DNA from: Prevotella ihumii
GTDB lineage: Bacteria; Bacteroidota; Bacteroidia; Bacteroidales; Bacteroidaceae
DNA length: 40,362 nt
Assembly: GCF_900155655.1 (NCBI RefSeq)
Contig: NZ_LT706997.1
Location: 1-40,362 of the forward strand
Reading direction: 5' to 3'
Shown: piece by piece, positions 33,360 to 40,362 of the stretch
How positions within the stretch are numbered: position 1 is the first letter of the stretch
Layout: the number at the start of each line of letters is the position of its first letter
The notes under the pieces: model-generated
Seen by the model: the letters and a program-made list of their open reading frames with translations, nothing else
The model's database searches: none
Told to the model about the DNA's origin: nothing
Translations under genes and position numbers: made by a program

Positions 33360-35840
33360 ATGAAATATTCTATAAAAGAGGTAAGCATACTTGTTGGAGC
33401 TGAACGATATGGAACAGTTGAGACAAGCATTAGTTTTGTATTGACAGATAGTCGTTCGCTCTGTTTTCCTGAAGAAACGCTGTTTTTTGCACTCAAATCG
33501 GAGCGCAACAATGGGCATAACTACATAGAAGAACTCTATCGTCGTGGGGTGAGAAACTTTGTTGTGGAAGATGTACCGCAAGGGTGGGAAGCTAAATATG
33601 AACGAGCTAACTTCTTGAAAGTGAGCCACACATTGCAAGCTCTGCAACGACTAACGATGCACCATCGCTCACAGTTCAATATTCCTGTGGTGGGTATTAC
33701 GGGTTCGAATGGTAAAACGATGGTGAAAGAGTGGCTTTCGCAGTTACTTTCACCCGATATGAATGTTACACGCTCGCCCCGCAGTTATAATTCGCAGATA
33801 GGTGTGCCGCTTTCGGTGTGGCTCTTGAACAAGAATACCGAAGTGGGAATATTTGAAGTAGGTATAAGCAAGGTGGGCGAAATGGAGGCTTTGCAACCCA
33901 TTGTTTGCCCAACGATAGGCGTATTGACTTCGATAGGAGCAGCTCATCAAGAAAATTTTGTGTCTTTAGAAGCCAAATGCAAGGAGAAATTATTGCTTTT
34001 CAAAGACGCTGAAGCAATAGTTTATCAGCTTGATGATGAGATAGAAAGACAATGTATAGAGGAGTTTGACTATAAGGGCGAGCAACTTTGCTGGTCGGAA
34101 AAAGATAATAGTGCAGCTCTTTTTGTGGAATGTATCACAAAAGAAGAGCTATGCTCAACTATTCATTATACGTGGAAAGGCGAGACAAAAGGAAGTTTTA
34201 CTCTGCCTTTTATCGATGATGCAAGTATCTGCAACTGTATTACCTGTGCTGTTGTTTCCCTTTATATGGGTATGGCGACAGAGGCTTTGGCTGAAAGAAT
34301 GGCAAGGCTCGAACCTGTTGCAATGCGTTTGGAGGTGAAAGAGGGGCAACACGGCTGTACGCTTATTAACGACTCGTACAACTCGGATATAAATTCGCTT
34401 GATATTGCGCTCGACTTTATGAATCGTCGCCCTGATAGAAGAAAACGCAAGCGCACACTCATTTTAAGCGATATTTATCAAAGCGGACAAACCGAGGCTG
34501 CACTATATAAAGAGGTGGTAGCATTGGTGGCAAAACGTGGGGTGAAGAAATTTATCGGCATTGGTAAGGCATTGTGTGGACAATCGTCGGCTTTTGGCAG
34601 TTTAGACGAATGTTATTTCTTTGAAGATGTCCCTGAATTTATTGATAGTATCGTGTTTGCCAATCTTCAAGATGAAGTAATTTTGCTGAAAGGCGCACGT
34701 TCTTTTGGCTTTGACAACTTAACGGAACTGTTGGTAAAGAAGGTTCACGAAACAGTGTTGGAAGTAAATCTTAATGCCGTTGTCGACAATTTGAATTGGT
34801 ATCGCTCGTTCTTAAAGCAAGAAACCAAGCTCGTTTGTATGATAAAGGCAGATGCCTACGGAGCAGGAGCAGTAGAGATAGCCAAGACTTTAGAGGATCA
34901 TCGTGTGGACTACCTTGCTGTGGCGGTGGCAGACGAGGGCGCAACACTTCGCAGAAACGGAATTACGAGCAACATAATGATAATGAACCCTGAGATGAGT
35001 TCGTTTAAAACCTTGTTCGATTACGAGCTTGAACCAGAGGTATATAGTTTCCGACTTTTAGATGCTTTGGTAAAGGCAGCCGAAAAAGAAGGTATAACGG
35101 GCTATCCTGTGCATATCAAGTTGGATACAGGAATGCATCGCTTAGGCTTTAATCCCAAAACAGAGATTGACGAACTTATCCAACGGCTGAAGCATCAGAA
35201 TGCTGTTATTCCTCGTTCGGTATTCTCCCACTTCGTAGGATCGGATAGCGACGATTTCGATAGTTTTTCGGAGGAACAATTTAGGTTGTTTGATGAGGGG
35301 AGCAAGAAGTTGCAAGCGGCTTTCGACCATAAAATATTGCGCCATATAGACAATTCGGCAGGGATAGAACATTTCCCTAACCGCCAGTTGGATATGTGTC
35401 GATTGGGCTTAGGACTTTATGGTGTAAATCCTCGCACCAATGCTATTTTGAGCAATGTGTCTACGCTTAAAACCACTATTCTGCAATTGCGGAAGGTGAA
35501 AGCTGAGGAAACAGTGGGCTATTCGCGTTGTGGAAAGATAGAAAAAGATAGTGTGATAGCTGCTATTCCTATTGGTTATGCCGATGGGCTGAACCGCCGA
35601 CTGGGCAATCGCCATTGTTATTGTTTGGTGAATGGTAAGCCTGCCGAATATGTGGGCAATATCTGTATGGACGTGGCGATGATAGATGTAACTGGCATTG
35701 ATTGTAAAGAGGGCGATATGGTGGAAATCTTTGGCGACCATCTGCCCGTAACCACATTGAGCAATGCGCTTGAAACCATTCCTTACGAGGTGTTGACCAA
35801 TGTTAGTAATCGAGTAAAGAGAGTGTATTTCCAAGATTAA
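33360..35840 (+). CDS. Bifunctional MurF ligase / alanine racemase
   Basis: The 826-residue fusion makes D-alanine and joins D-Ala-D-Ala to the UDP-MurNAc-tripeptide of peptidoglycan. The MurF half (about 1-455) has the P-loop GITGSNGKT with Lys119, the TRSPRSYNSQIGVPLSVW substrate loop and NDSYNSDINSL. The racemase half starts near VLEVNLNAVVDNLNWY. It carries the PLP lysine K496 in MIKADAYGAGA, HIKLDTGMHRLGF, SHFVGSD, DMCRLGLGLYG and the C-terminal barrel motifs IPIGYADG and GNICMDVAMIDVT. This fusion is well known in Bacteroidetes. The protein is cytoplasmic. rmuC follows 86 bases later. Confidence 0.95.
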   Translation: MKYSIKEVSILVGAERYGTVETSISFVLTDSRSLCFPEETLFFALKSERNNGHNYIEELYRRGVRNFVVEDVPQGWEAKYERANFLKVSHTLQALQRLTMHHRSQFNIPVVGITGSNGKTMVKEWLSQLLSPDMNVTRSPRSYNSQIGVPLSVWLLNKNTEVGIFEVGISKVGEMEALQPIVCPTIGVLTSIGAAHQENFVSLEAKCKEKLLLFKDAEAIVYQLDDEIERQCIEEFDYKGEQLCWSEKDNSAALFVECITKEELCSTIHYTWKGETKGSFTLPFIDDASICNCITCAVVSLYMGMATEALAERMARLEPVAMRLEVKEGQHGCTLINDSYNSDINSLDIALDFMNRRPDRRKRKRTLILSDIYQSGQTEAALYKEVVALVAKRGVKKFIGIGKALCGQSSAFGSLDECYFFEDVPEFIDSIVFANLQDEVILLKGARSFGFDNLTELLVKKVHETVLEVNLNAVVDNLNWYRSFLKQETKLVCMIKADAYGAGAVEIAKTLEDHRVDYLAVAVADEGATLRRNGITSNIMIMNPEMSSFKTLFDYELEPEVYSFRLLDALVKAAEKEGITGYPVHIKLDTGMHRLGFNPKTEIDELIQRLKHQNAVIPRSVFSHFVGSDSDDFDSFSEEQFRLFDEGSKKLQAAFDHKILRHIDNSAGIEHFPNRQLDMCRLGLGLYGVNPRTNAILSNVSTLKTTILQLRKVKAEETVGYSRCGKIEKDSVIAAIPIGYADGLNRRLGNRHCYCLVNGKPAEYVGNICMDVAMIDVTGIDCKEGDMVEIFGDHLPVTTLSNALETIPYEVLTNVSNRVKRVYFQD

Positions 35841-35861
35841 AGAACTAAAAATATTGGCAAA

Positions 35862-35895
35862 GTCAGACTTGTTTGACTCGTCCGACTTGTCGGAT
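35862..35895 (+). repeat. Degenerate 9-bp tandem repeat (GTCCGAC type)
   Basis: GTCAGAC (35862), GTTTGAC (35871), GTCCGAC (35880) and GTCGGAT (35889) repeat with a 9-bp period and two variable bases (TT, TC, TT) between. It is the same unit as the array at 17689-17722, here between murF-alr and rmuC. Confidence 0.65.
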
Positions 35896-35926
35896 GTGGG
35901 CAACATTTCCCTAATAAAAACAAATT

Positions 35927-37228
35927 ATGTCCTTACTTTATCTTCTTATCGGCATCGTTGTTGGTGCAGTTTTTTGTTATCTTTACTTGCGCAATCAAAG
36001 TGTAGAGATGAGGAGCAAGCTCTCAGCAGAGTTGGCTGTGGTGCGCAATCAGTTGGCTATGAGTCAACAAAATGCAAAAGAAAGTGTGATGGCAGAACGT
36101 CAGCACGCTGAACAACTTCGTGTAGAGCTAAGCAAACAGGCTGAAGCCAAAAACAGACTCTTGCAGGAAGAGATGAAAACGATGACAAACGAGCTGTTTG
36201 AGCGCAATCGCGAAGAACTGAATACTGTGGATAAAGACCGATTAAATAGTTTGCTAATGCCATTAAAAGAGCGATTAGAAGCATTTAATCAGTCGGTAAA
36301 TACAAACAGCAAGGAGAATGCGCAACATAAAACAGAACTAAAGTCGGCATTTGAAGAAGCAATGAAGCGGTTGCATATAGAGCAGGAACTTACGATAAAA
36401 GCAATGCGTGAAGATCACGAACGCACCGTAAAAGAACTGAAAGAGCAAACCGAACGCATAGGAAACGATGCGGCTTCGCTCACTTTAGCCCTCAAAGGCG
36501 ACTCTAAAATGCAGGGCGATTGGGGAGAAATGATATTGGAGAAAACGCTCGAAGATTGTGGATTGATAAAAGACCAACAATACTTTCTACAGCAAAACTA
36601 TAAAGATGATGATGGGAAAAACTTTCGCCCAGATGCTGTTATCGAATTTCCAAATGAAGACCGTGCGGTGATTGATGCAAAGGTGTCGCTTACTGCCTAT
36701 CAGTCGGCTATTAAGGCAGAAACCGAAGATGAACGTGAGCAGTTCTTGCGTGAACACATTGGGTCGATAAAAAAGCACGTTGACGAACTTTCGGCTAAAA
36801 ACTATGAGCAGCTTGTACCCAATTGCATTGGCTATGTGTTGATGTTTATTCCTTATGAAAGCGGTTATTCGGCTGCAATAAAGACCGATGCTAATATTTT
36901 GCAATATGCTTATCGCAAACACATCATCATTCTTAGTCCGAGCAACTTGCTGATGGCATTGCAGCTAACACATACGATGTGGCAGAATTACCGTATCAAT
37001 AAAAATGTAGAGGAGATACTCCGACAGTCGAATGACCTATACGATAAGTTTGTTTCCTTTGGCGAAACCTTTATAAAAATAGGTGGGGGGATCGAAAAAC
37101 TGCAAGCTGATTACGATAAAGCTCATAAGCAGTTAACTGATGGGAAGGGCAATATCGTTCGCCGCCTCGAAGGTATGAAATCGTTGGGTATAACGCCTAA
37201 AAAACAATTGCCCGATGGATTGGAATAA
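35927..37228 (+). CDS. rmuC: RmuC-family DNA recombination protein
   Basis: The 433-residue protein has an N-terminal membrane anchor (MSLLYLLIGIVVGAVFCYLY). A long coiled coil at about residues 25-175 follows, and then a PD-(D/E)xK-like nuclease domain: MQGDWGEMILEKTLEDCGL, NFRPDAVIEFPNEDRAVIDAKVSLTAY, and LVPNCIGYVLMFIPYES. The conserved D and the E/D-x-K (VIDAKVS) are in place. RmuC limits inversions and structural rearrangement at repeats in E. coli; its exact role is unclear. It sits alone between murF-alr and nfeD. Confidence 0.93.
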   Translation: MSLLYLLIGIVVGAVFCYLYLRNQSVEMRSKLSAELAVVRNQLAMSQQNAKESVMAERQHAEQLRVELSKQAEAKNRLLQEEMKTMTNELFERNREELNTVDKDRLNSLLMPLKERLEAFNQSVNTNSKENAQHKTELKSAFEEAMKRLHIEQELTIKAMREDHERTVKELKEQTERIGNDAASLTLALKGDSKMQGDWGEMILEKTLEDCGLIKDQQYFLQQNYKDDDGKNFRPDAVIEFPNEDRAVIDAKVSLTAYQSAIKAETEDEREQFLREHIGSIKKHVDELSAKNYEQLVPNCIGYVLMFIPYESGYSAAIKTDANILQYAYRKHIIILSPSNLLMALQLTHTMWQNYRINKNVEEILRQSNDLYDKFVSFGETFIKIGGGIEKLQADYDKAHKQLTDGKGNIVRRLEGMKSLGITPKKQLPDGLE

Positions 37229-37292
37229 GAGGGTGAGGGATTAGTCTTAAAGGATAGTTCTTGGGAGATTAAAACATTTTTTATTCAAAAAA

Positions 37293-37324
37293 TTTGCTTT
37301 TAGGATTTAAATTCAGTATCTTTA
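37293..37324 (+). promoter_or_regulatory. nfeD promoter
   Basis: TTTG (37293-37296), 20 bases, TATCTTTA (37317-37324), near the Bacteroidetes consensus. The ATG at 37349 follows after 24 bases. Confidence 0.65.
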
Positions 37325-37348
37325 CAAACAAATTAAATACTGACAACT

Positions 37349-37798
37349 ATGATGGAGTACATTGTTCAAAATCTTTGGTTGGTATGGGTGCTGATAAGCA
37401 TTCTCTGCCTTGTGTTAGAATTGACAAGTGGCGACTTTTTCATTCTTTGTTTTGCTATTGGAGGAGCTGCCGCTGCAATTGTGTCGTGTTTTACAGATAG
37501 TCTTACAGCGCAAATCATTGTTTTTGCCATTGTTACGGTTGTAAGTATCTTCTTTATTCGTCCGTCTGTGTTGAAGCATTTGCACAAAAAAGGCGACAAT
37601 AGGGTGAGCAATGTAGATGCCATCATTGGCAGAGTAGGCAAAGTAACTGAACGAATTGAAGACAAAGGTTACGGCTGTGTGAAGGTAGATGGCGACTATT
37701 GGAAGGCACAAGCTAAAAACAAGCTCGCTATAGAAGAAGGTATGTCAGTGCGGATTGTTAGCATTGACTCGGTAATCGTTACGGTTGAAATTGCTTGA
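37349..37798 (+). CDS. NfeD-like membrane protein
   Basis: The 149-residue protein has three hydrophobic segments (about residues 7-25, 29-45 and 52-68) and a C-terminal OB-fold soluble domain (IIGRVGKVTERIEDKGYGCVKVDGDYWKAQ). This is the short NfeD type without protease domain. NfeD proteins pair with SPFH/stomatin proteins, and here the SPFH gene begins 85 bases downstream. The start used is the first of two adjacent ATG codons. The pair probably acts in membrane quality control or organisation. Confidence 0.9.
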   Translation: MMEYIVQNLWLVWVLISILCLVLELTSGDFFILCFAIGGAAAAIVSCFTDSLTAQIIVFAIVTVVSIFFIRPSVLKHLHKKGDNRVSNVDAIIGRVGKVTERIEDKGYGCVKVDGDYWKAQAKNKLAIEEGMSVRIVSIDSVIVTVEIA

Positions 37799-37813
37799 AG
37801 TTGACTATCTTTG
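37784..37813 (+). promoter_or_regulatory. Possible promoter of the SPFH gene
   Basis: TATCTTTG (37806-37813) matches TAnnTTTG; GTTG (37784-37787) is 18 bases upstream. It overlaps the end of nfeD, so the SPFH gene may have both operon and separate transcription. Confidence 0.5.
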
Positions 37814-37883
37814 CATTTCACATCTATAAATTTAGCATATTAATAAAATCTTTATAATAACCAATCAACACATTTTAAATATT

Positions 37884-38837
37884 ATGACTATCGGTTCGTA
37901 CGTTTTGATTGCCATCGTATTGTTGGTAATTCTTTTCGCCAAGATGGCGATTGTTATTATTCCACAGAGTGAAACACGTATCATAGAACGCTTAGGACGC
38001 TATTATGCTACGCTCCAACCAGGTGTAAACATTATCATTCCGTTTATCGATCGTGCCAAAGAGATTGTGGCTATACGTAGTGGACGTTATGTTTATACAA
38101 ACGTTATTGACCTTCGTGAACAGGTGTACGACTTTGATAGACAGAATGTAATTACAAAGGATAATATACAAATGCAGATTAACGCATTGCTTTATTTCCA
38201 AATCGTAGATCCATTTAAGGCTGTTTATGAAATCAACAATCTACCTAATGCGATTGAAAAGTTGACGCAAACCACACTTCGCAATATCATTGGTGAAATG
38301 GAACTTGACCAGACACTCACCTCACGTGATACTATAAACACCAAACTACGCTCGGTTCTTGACGACGCAACCAACAAGTGGGGTATCAAGGTTAATCGTG
38401 TCGAATTGCAAGACATTACTCCTCCCGAAAGCGTACTTCAAGCTATGGAGAAGCAAATGCAAGCTGAACGCAACAAGCGTGCAACCATTCTTACCAGTGA
38501 GGGTGAAAAACAAGCTGCAATCTTGCAATCAGAAGGTCAGAAGGCATCTATGATTAACCGTGCAGAGGCTGATAAACAGCAGGCTATTCTTGTAGCTGAA
38601 GGTGAGGCTGAGGCCAAGATTAGAGTGGCAGAAGCTGAAGCCATAGCTATTCAGAAGATAACCGATGCGGTGGGACAAAGCACCAATCCTGCTAACTACC
38701 TTATAGCTCAAAAGTACATTCAAATGATGGATGAGTTGGCTAAAAATGGTAACCAAAAGACAGTTTATCTGCCTTACGAAGCTACGGGCATAATGAGTTC
38801 CATCGGAGGAATTAAAGAAATGTTTAAAGGAGAATAA
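37884..38837 (+). CDS. SPFH/band 7 membrane protein (stomatin/QmcA type)
   Basis: The 317-residue protein has one N-terminal membrane segment (about residues 5-26), then a full SPFH domain: VIIPQSETRIIERLGRYYAT, PFIDRAKEIV, DRQNVITKDNIQMQINALLYFQI and TLRNIIGEMELDQTLTSRD. A long Ala/Glu-rich coiled coil (AERNKRATILTSEGEKQAAI to AEGEAEAKIRVAEAEAIAI) follows at about residues 190-260. It forms membrane-bound oligomeric rings. Upstream nfeD is its expected partner. The WecB-like gene begins 54 bases downstream and may be co-transcribed. Confidence 0.94.
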   Translation: MTIGSYVLIAIVLLVILFAKMAIVIIPQSETRIIERLGRYYATLQPGVNIIIPFIDRAKEIVAIRSGRYVYTNVIDLREQVYDFDRQNVITKDNIQMQINALLYFQIVDPFKAVYEINNLPNAIEKLTQTTLRNIIGEMELDQTLTSRDTINTKLRSVLDDATNKWGIKVNRVELQDITPPESVLQAMEKQMQAERNKRATILTSEGEKQAAILQSEGQKASMINRAEADKQQAILVAEGEAEAKIRVAEAEAIAIQKITDAVGQSTNPANYLIAQKYIQMMDELAKNGNQKTVYLPYEATGIMSSIGGIKEMFKGE

Positions 38838-38891
38838 TACTTTTCTCCCAAAACATTGAGACAAGAAACAAAAGAAAGGAATAAAACATAA

Positions 38892-40040
38892 ATGAACACA
38901 GAGAGAAAAGAATTAAAAATCTGTATATTTTGTGGCGCACGCCCAAACTTTATGAAAGTGGCACCTATCATTCGTGCTATTCATAGACAACAAGCAGAGA
39001 ACAGCGGTTCAAGAGGGGTATCGTATAAGTTGGTTTATGCGGGGAAAGCGTCCGACCCAACGTTGGAAGACGGTTTGTTTGCCGACCTTCAAATATCACG
39101 CCCTGATGTTTGTTTGGGTGTGGTTTGCGAAAATCTTAACGAACTCACAGGGCAAGTGATGTCAAAGTTTGAGTTGTATTTGCAAGAGAATGAAACCAAT
39201 GCTGTGATTGTTGTTGACGATTTGGCTTCAACTATGGCAGCATCAATTGTAACAAAAAAGCAAGCCATAGTTTTGGCTCACATCGCAGCAGGTACACGTT
39301 CGTTCGATATAACAATGCCTAAAGAAATCAATCGCTTGGTAATTGACGGCTTGTCGGATATACTTTTCACAGCAGGATTAAGCAACAATAGCATTGCAAA
39401 TAAGGAAGGTGCAGAACTTTCAAAGGTATATATGGTGGGCAATATCTTGATTGATAACATTCGTTTTAATCGTGAACGAATGAAAGATATGTCGTTAGAA
39501 AGCATTGAACACCTTAAAGCATTAAGTCTCCAACCTAATGATTATCTTGTTTTCACGCTCAACCGTAAGGCTCTAATGGCTGATGCTGAAAACCTTAATC
39601 GTATGTTGGAAGCATTGTTAAAGTCGGCAAATGGAAAAACAATCGTTGCTCCATTGCGTAGTTCGGCTATAAAGGCTATCGCTGCTTTACCTATTGCGAA
39701 GCGTCCAGAGTTTAGCAATTTCAAGGTAACAATGCCATTGGGCTATTTAGAGTTTGGCTATCTTGTGTCTCATTCGTGTGGTATTATCACCGACTCGGGT
39801 AATGTAGCAGAAGAAGCAACATTCAATAATATACCTTGTGCAACCATTAACAGCTATACCGAACATATAGAAACTGTAAAAGAGGGTTCGAACGTGCTTG
39901 TGGGCGAAGATGCAGAAGCATTGGCTAAGGCTGTATCGCAAATGGTATCAGGCACTTGGAAACACTCTAATATTCCTGACCGTTGGGATGGTCGTTCGGC
40001 AGAGCGTATCCTTCAGATATTGATGGAAACTGTGAAATAA
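38892..40040 (+). CDS. Divergent UDP-GlcNAc 2-epimerase-like protein (WecB fold)
   Basis: The 382-residue protein has the shape of non-hydrolysing UDP-N-acetylglucosamine 2-epimerases: ICIFCGARPNFMKVAPIIRA at the start, the HIAAGTRSFDITMPKEINR block, MVGNILIDNI, and DSGNVAEEA near residue 300. Several expected residues are changed. The GQH segment after the first strand is replaced. The glutamate of HVEAG is alanine here (Ala132). The histidine of the TGHR motif is asparagine (Asn224, TLNRK). Aspartates near 109-110 remain. Normal epimerase activity is therefore doubtful; binding or another sugar-nucleotide reaction is possible. A strong terminator follows at 40101. Confidence 0.8.
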   Translation: MNTERKELKICIFCGARPNFMKVAPIIRAIHRQQAENSGSRGVSYKLVYAGKASDPTLEDGLFADLQISRPDVCLGVVCENLNELTGQVMSKFELYLQENETNAVIVVDDLASTMAASIVTKKQAIVLAHIAAGTRSFDITMPKEINRLVIDGLSDILFTAGLSNNSIANKEGAELSKVYMVGNILIDNIRFNRERMKDMSLESIEHLKALSLQPNDYLVFTLNRKALMADAENLNRMLEALLKSANGKTIVAPLRSSAIKAIAALPIAKRPEFSNFKVTMPLGYLEFGYLVSHSCGIITDSGNVAEEATFNNIPCATINSYTEHIETVKEGSNVLVGEDAEALAKAVSQMVSGTWKHSNIPDRWDGRSAERILQILMETVK

Positions 40041-40062
40041 ATCACAATATAATCTTGAAAAA

Positions 40063-40093
40063 GCAATCTCATTCTAATACTCGATTTAAGTTT
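40063..40093 (+). repeat. R1f, decayed right end of an R1d-type element
   Basis: The sequence CTCATTCTAATACTCGATTT and the following bases resemble the right end of R1d (CTCATTCTAACGACCGATTT). The left part of the element is not found. Confidence 0.4.
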
Positions 40094-40100
40094 TAGAATG

Positions 40101-40163
40101 AAAAGAGCGGAGGCTATAATTTCTAACAGCATTGTTGGAAATTATAGCCTTCGCTCTTTTTTG
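40101..40163 (+). terminator. Strong intrinsic terminator after the WecB-like gene
   Basis: A 22-bp stem (40101-40122 with 40139-40160, one mismatch; it starts AAAAGAGCGG) with a 16-base loop, followed by TTT. The A-run on the left makes it usable on both strands. Confidence 0.85.
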
Positions 40164-40231
40164 TTTATATACGGAAGTTTCTCCTTTTGGAAGTGGGCTG
40201 TAAGCATCCAATATTAGCCGCCTTTCACACC

Positions 40232-40277
40232 AACAAATAACCCTTATATGTCTGGCAGCATATAAGGGTTATTTGTT
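40232..40277. terminator. Perfect 19-bp hairpin at the end of the next minus-strand gene
   Basis: AACAAATAACCCTTATATG (40232-40250) and its exact inverse (40259-40277) flank the loop TCTGGCAG. It overlaps the stop codon (40276-40278) of the minus-strand frame by two bases. Confidence 0.8.
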
Positions 40278-40362
40278 ATTTGAAGTTTGAAGGTAGCATT
40301 TTCGTGAGTTCCTCCTCCGTCATGTCGAGCAGGGGCCTTGAAAGAACTTCCTTCATCCATTT
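40276..40362 (-). CDS. C-terminal end of an unknown protein (cut by window end)
   Basis: Read on the minus strand, the open frame enters from the window edge, has no stop for 28 codons and ends ...VLSRPLLDMTEEELTKMLPS and NFK before TAA at 40276-40278. The amphipathic, acidic end (MTEEELTKMLPS) looks like a real protein tail, and a perfect hairpin begins at the stop. I cannot name the family from 28 residues. Confidence 0.5.
   Translation of the reverse strand, partial: KWMKEVLSRPLLDMTEEELTKMLPSNFK

Noticed and set aside
1..40362. tRNA or rRNA genes
   Set aside because: No cloverleaf ending in CCA-compatible stems or rRNA-like sequence was noticed on either strand by eye; a covariance search was not possible.

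Overview
The window looks like part of a Bacteroidetes chromosome, most likely an oral-type Prevotella (genus inferred, species not established). The evidence is as follows. The DNA is AT-rich. Many genes have Bacteroidetes-type promoters (TTTG, about 19-20 bases, TAnnTTTG). Several family arrangements are typical of the phylum: a MurF-alanine racemase fusion, the ftsX-DUF3098-uppP-truB-queA-folK gene string, a DUF1599 gene next to a DoxX-like gene and tpiA, and a Bacteroides-type LpxA. No rRNA, tRNA or CRISPR array was seen.

Layout. Positions 1-1770 are the decayed edge of a mobile region. They hold the C-terminus of a relaxase, a DUF2188 gene broken by an in-frame TGA, a 256-bp MITE with an 8-bp target duplication, and a promoter enclosed by an inverted repeat. 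Positions 1772-3558 are pyrK-pyrD. Positions 3631-5183 hold a 203-bp hairpin repeat (family R1) split by a complete IS110-family element. Positions 5308-10209 hold a small membrane protein and a minus-strand run of SPOR protein, folE, xth, SGNH hydrolase and MBOAT acyltransferase. Positions 10286-12948 are DUF1599 plus a continuous DoxX-like/TpiA fusion. Positions 13127-17491 are the ftsX-to-folK operon. A radical SAM gene (17770) faces lpxA, which lies downstream of a tripartite RND efflux operon (25636 to 19605). cca follows (27395 to 25968). Positions 27400-33060 form a repeat island: three 260-bp M2 MITEs, more R1 copies, a palindrome cluster and a MurF remnant, with a surface-lipoprotein locus that has a long structured leader. 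Positions 33360-40040 hold murF-alr, rmuC, nfeD, an SPFH gene and a divergent WecB-like gene. The last bases hold two strong hairpins and the C-terminus of an unknown minus-strand gene.

Most notable is the IS110 element (3821-5170). Removing it rejoins a near-perfect R1 terminal repeat. Its 280-base left non-coding end contains a 9-base copy of the left flank and an 8-base reverse complement of the sequence across the insertion point, as a bridge RNA with target guides would. Joining its two ends would create a TTTG-N19/20-TAAGTTTG promoter in front of that RNA. This suggests an insertion sequence programmed to land in the termini of a chromosomal repeat family. One caveat is that the 5'-to-3' order of the two candidate guides is opposite to what I recall for IS621.

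The second region of interest is 29633-32750: a strong promoter, a leader of about 400 bases with a 12-codon peptide ORF containing an 8-C tract, terminator-like hairpins, a 60-residue acidic protein and a 769-residue lipoprotein, with M2 MITEs on both sides.
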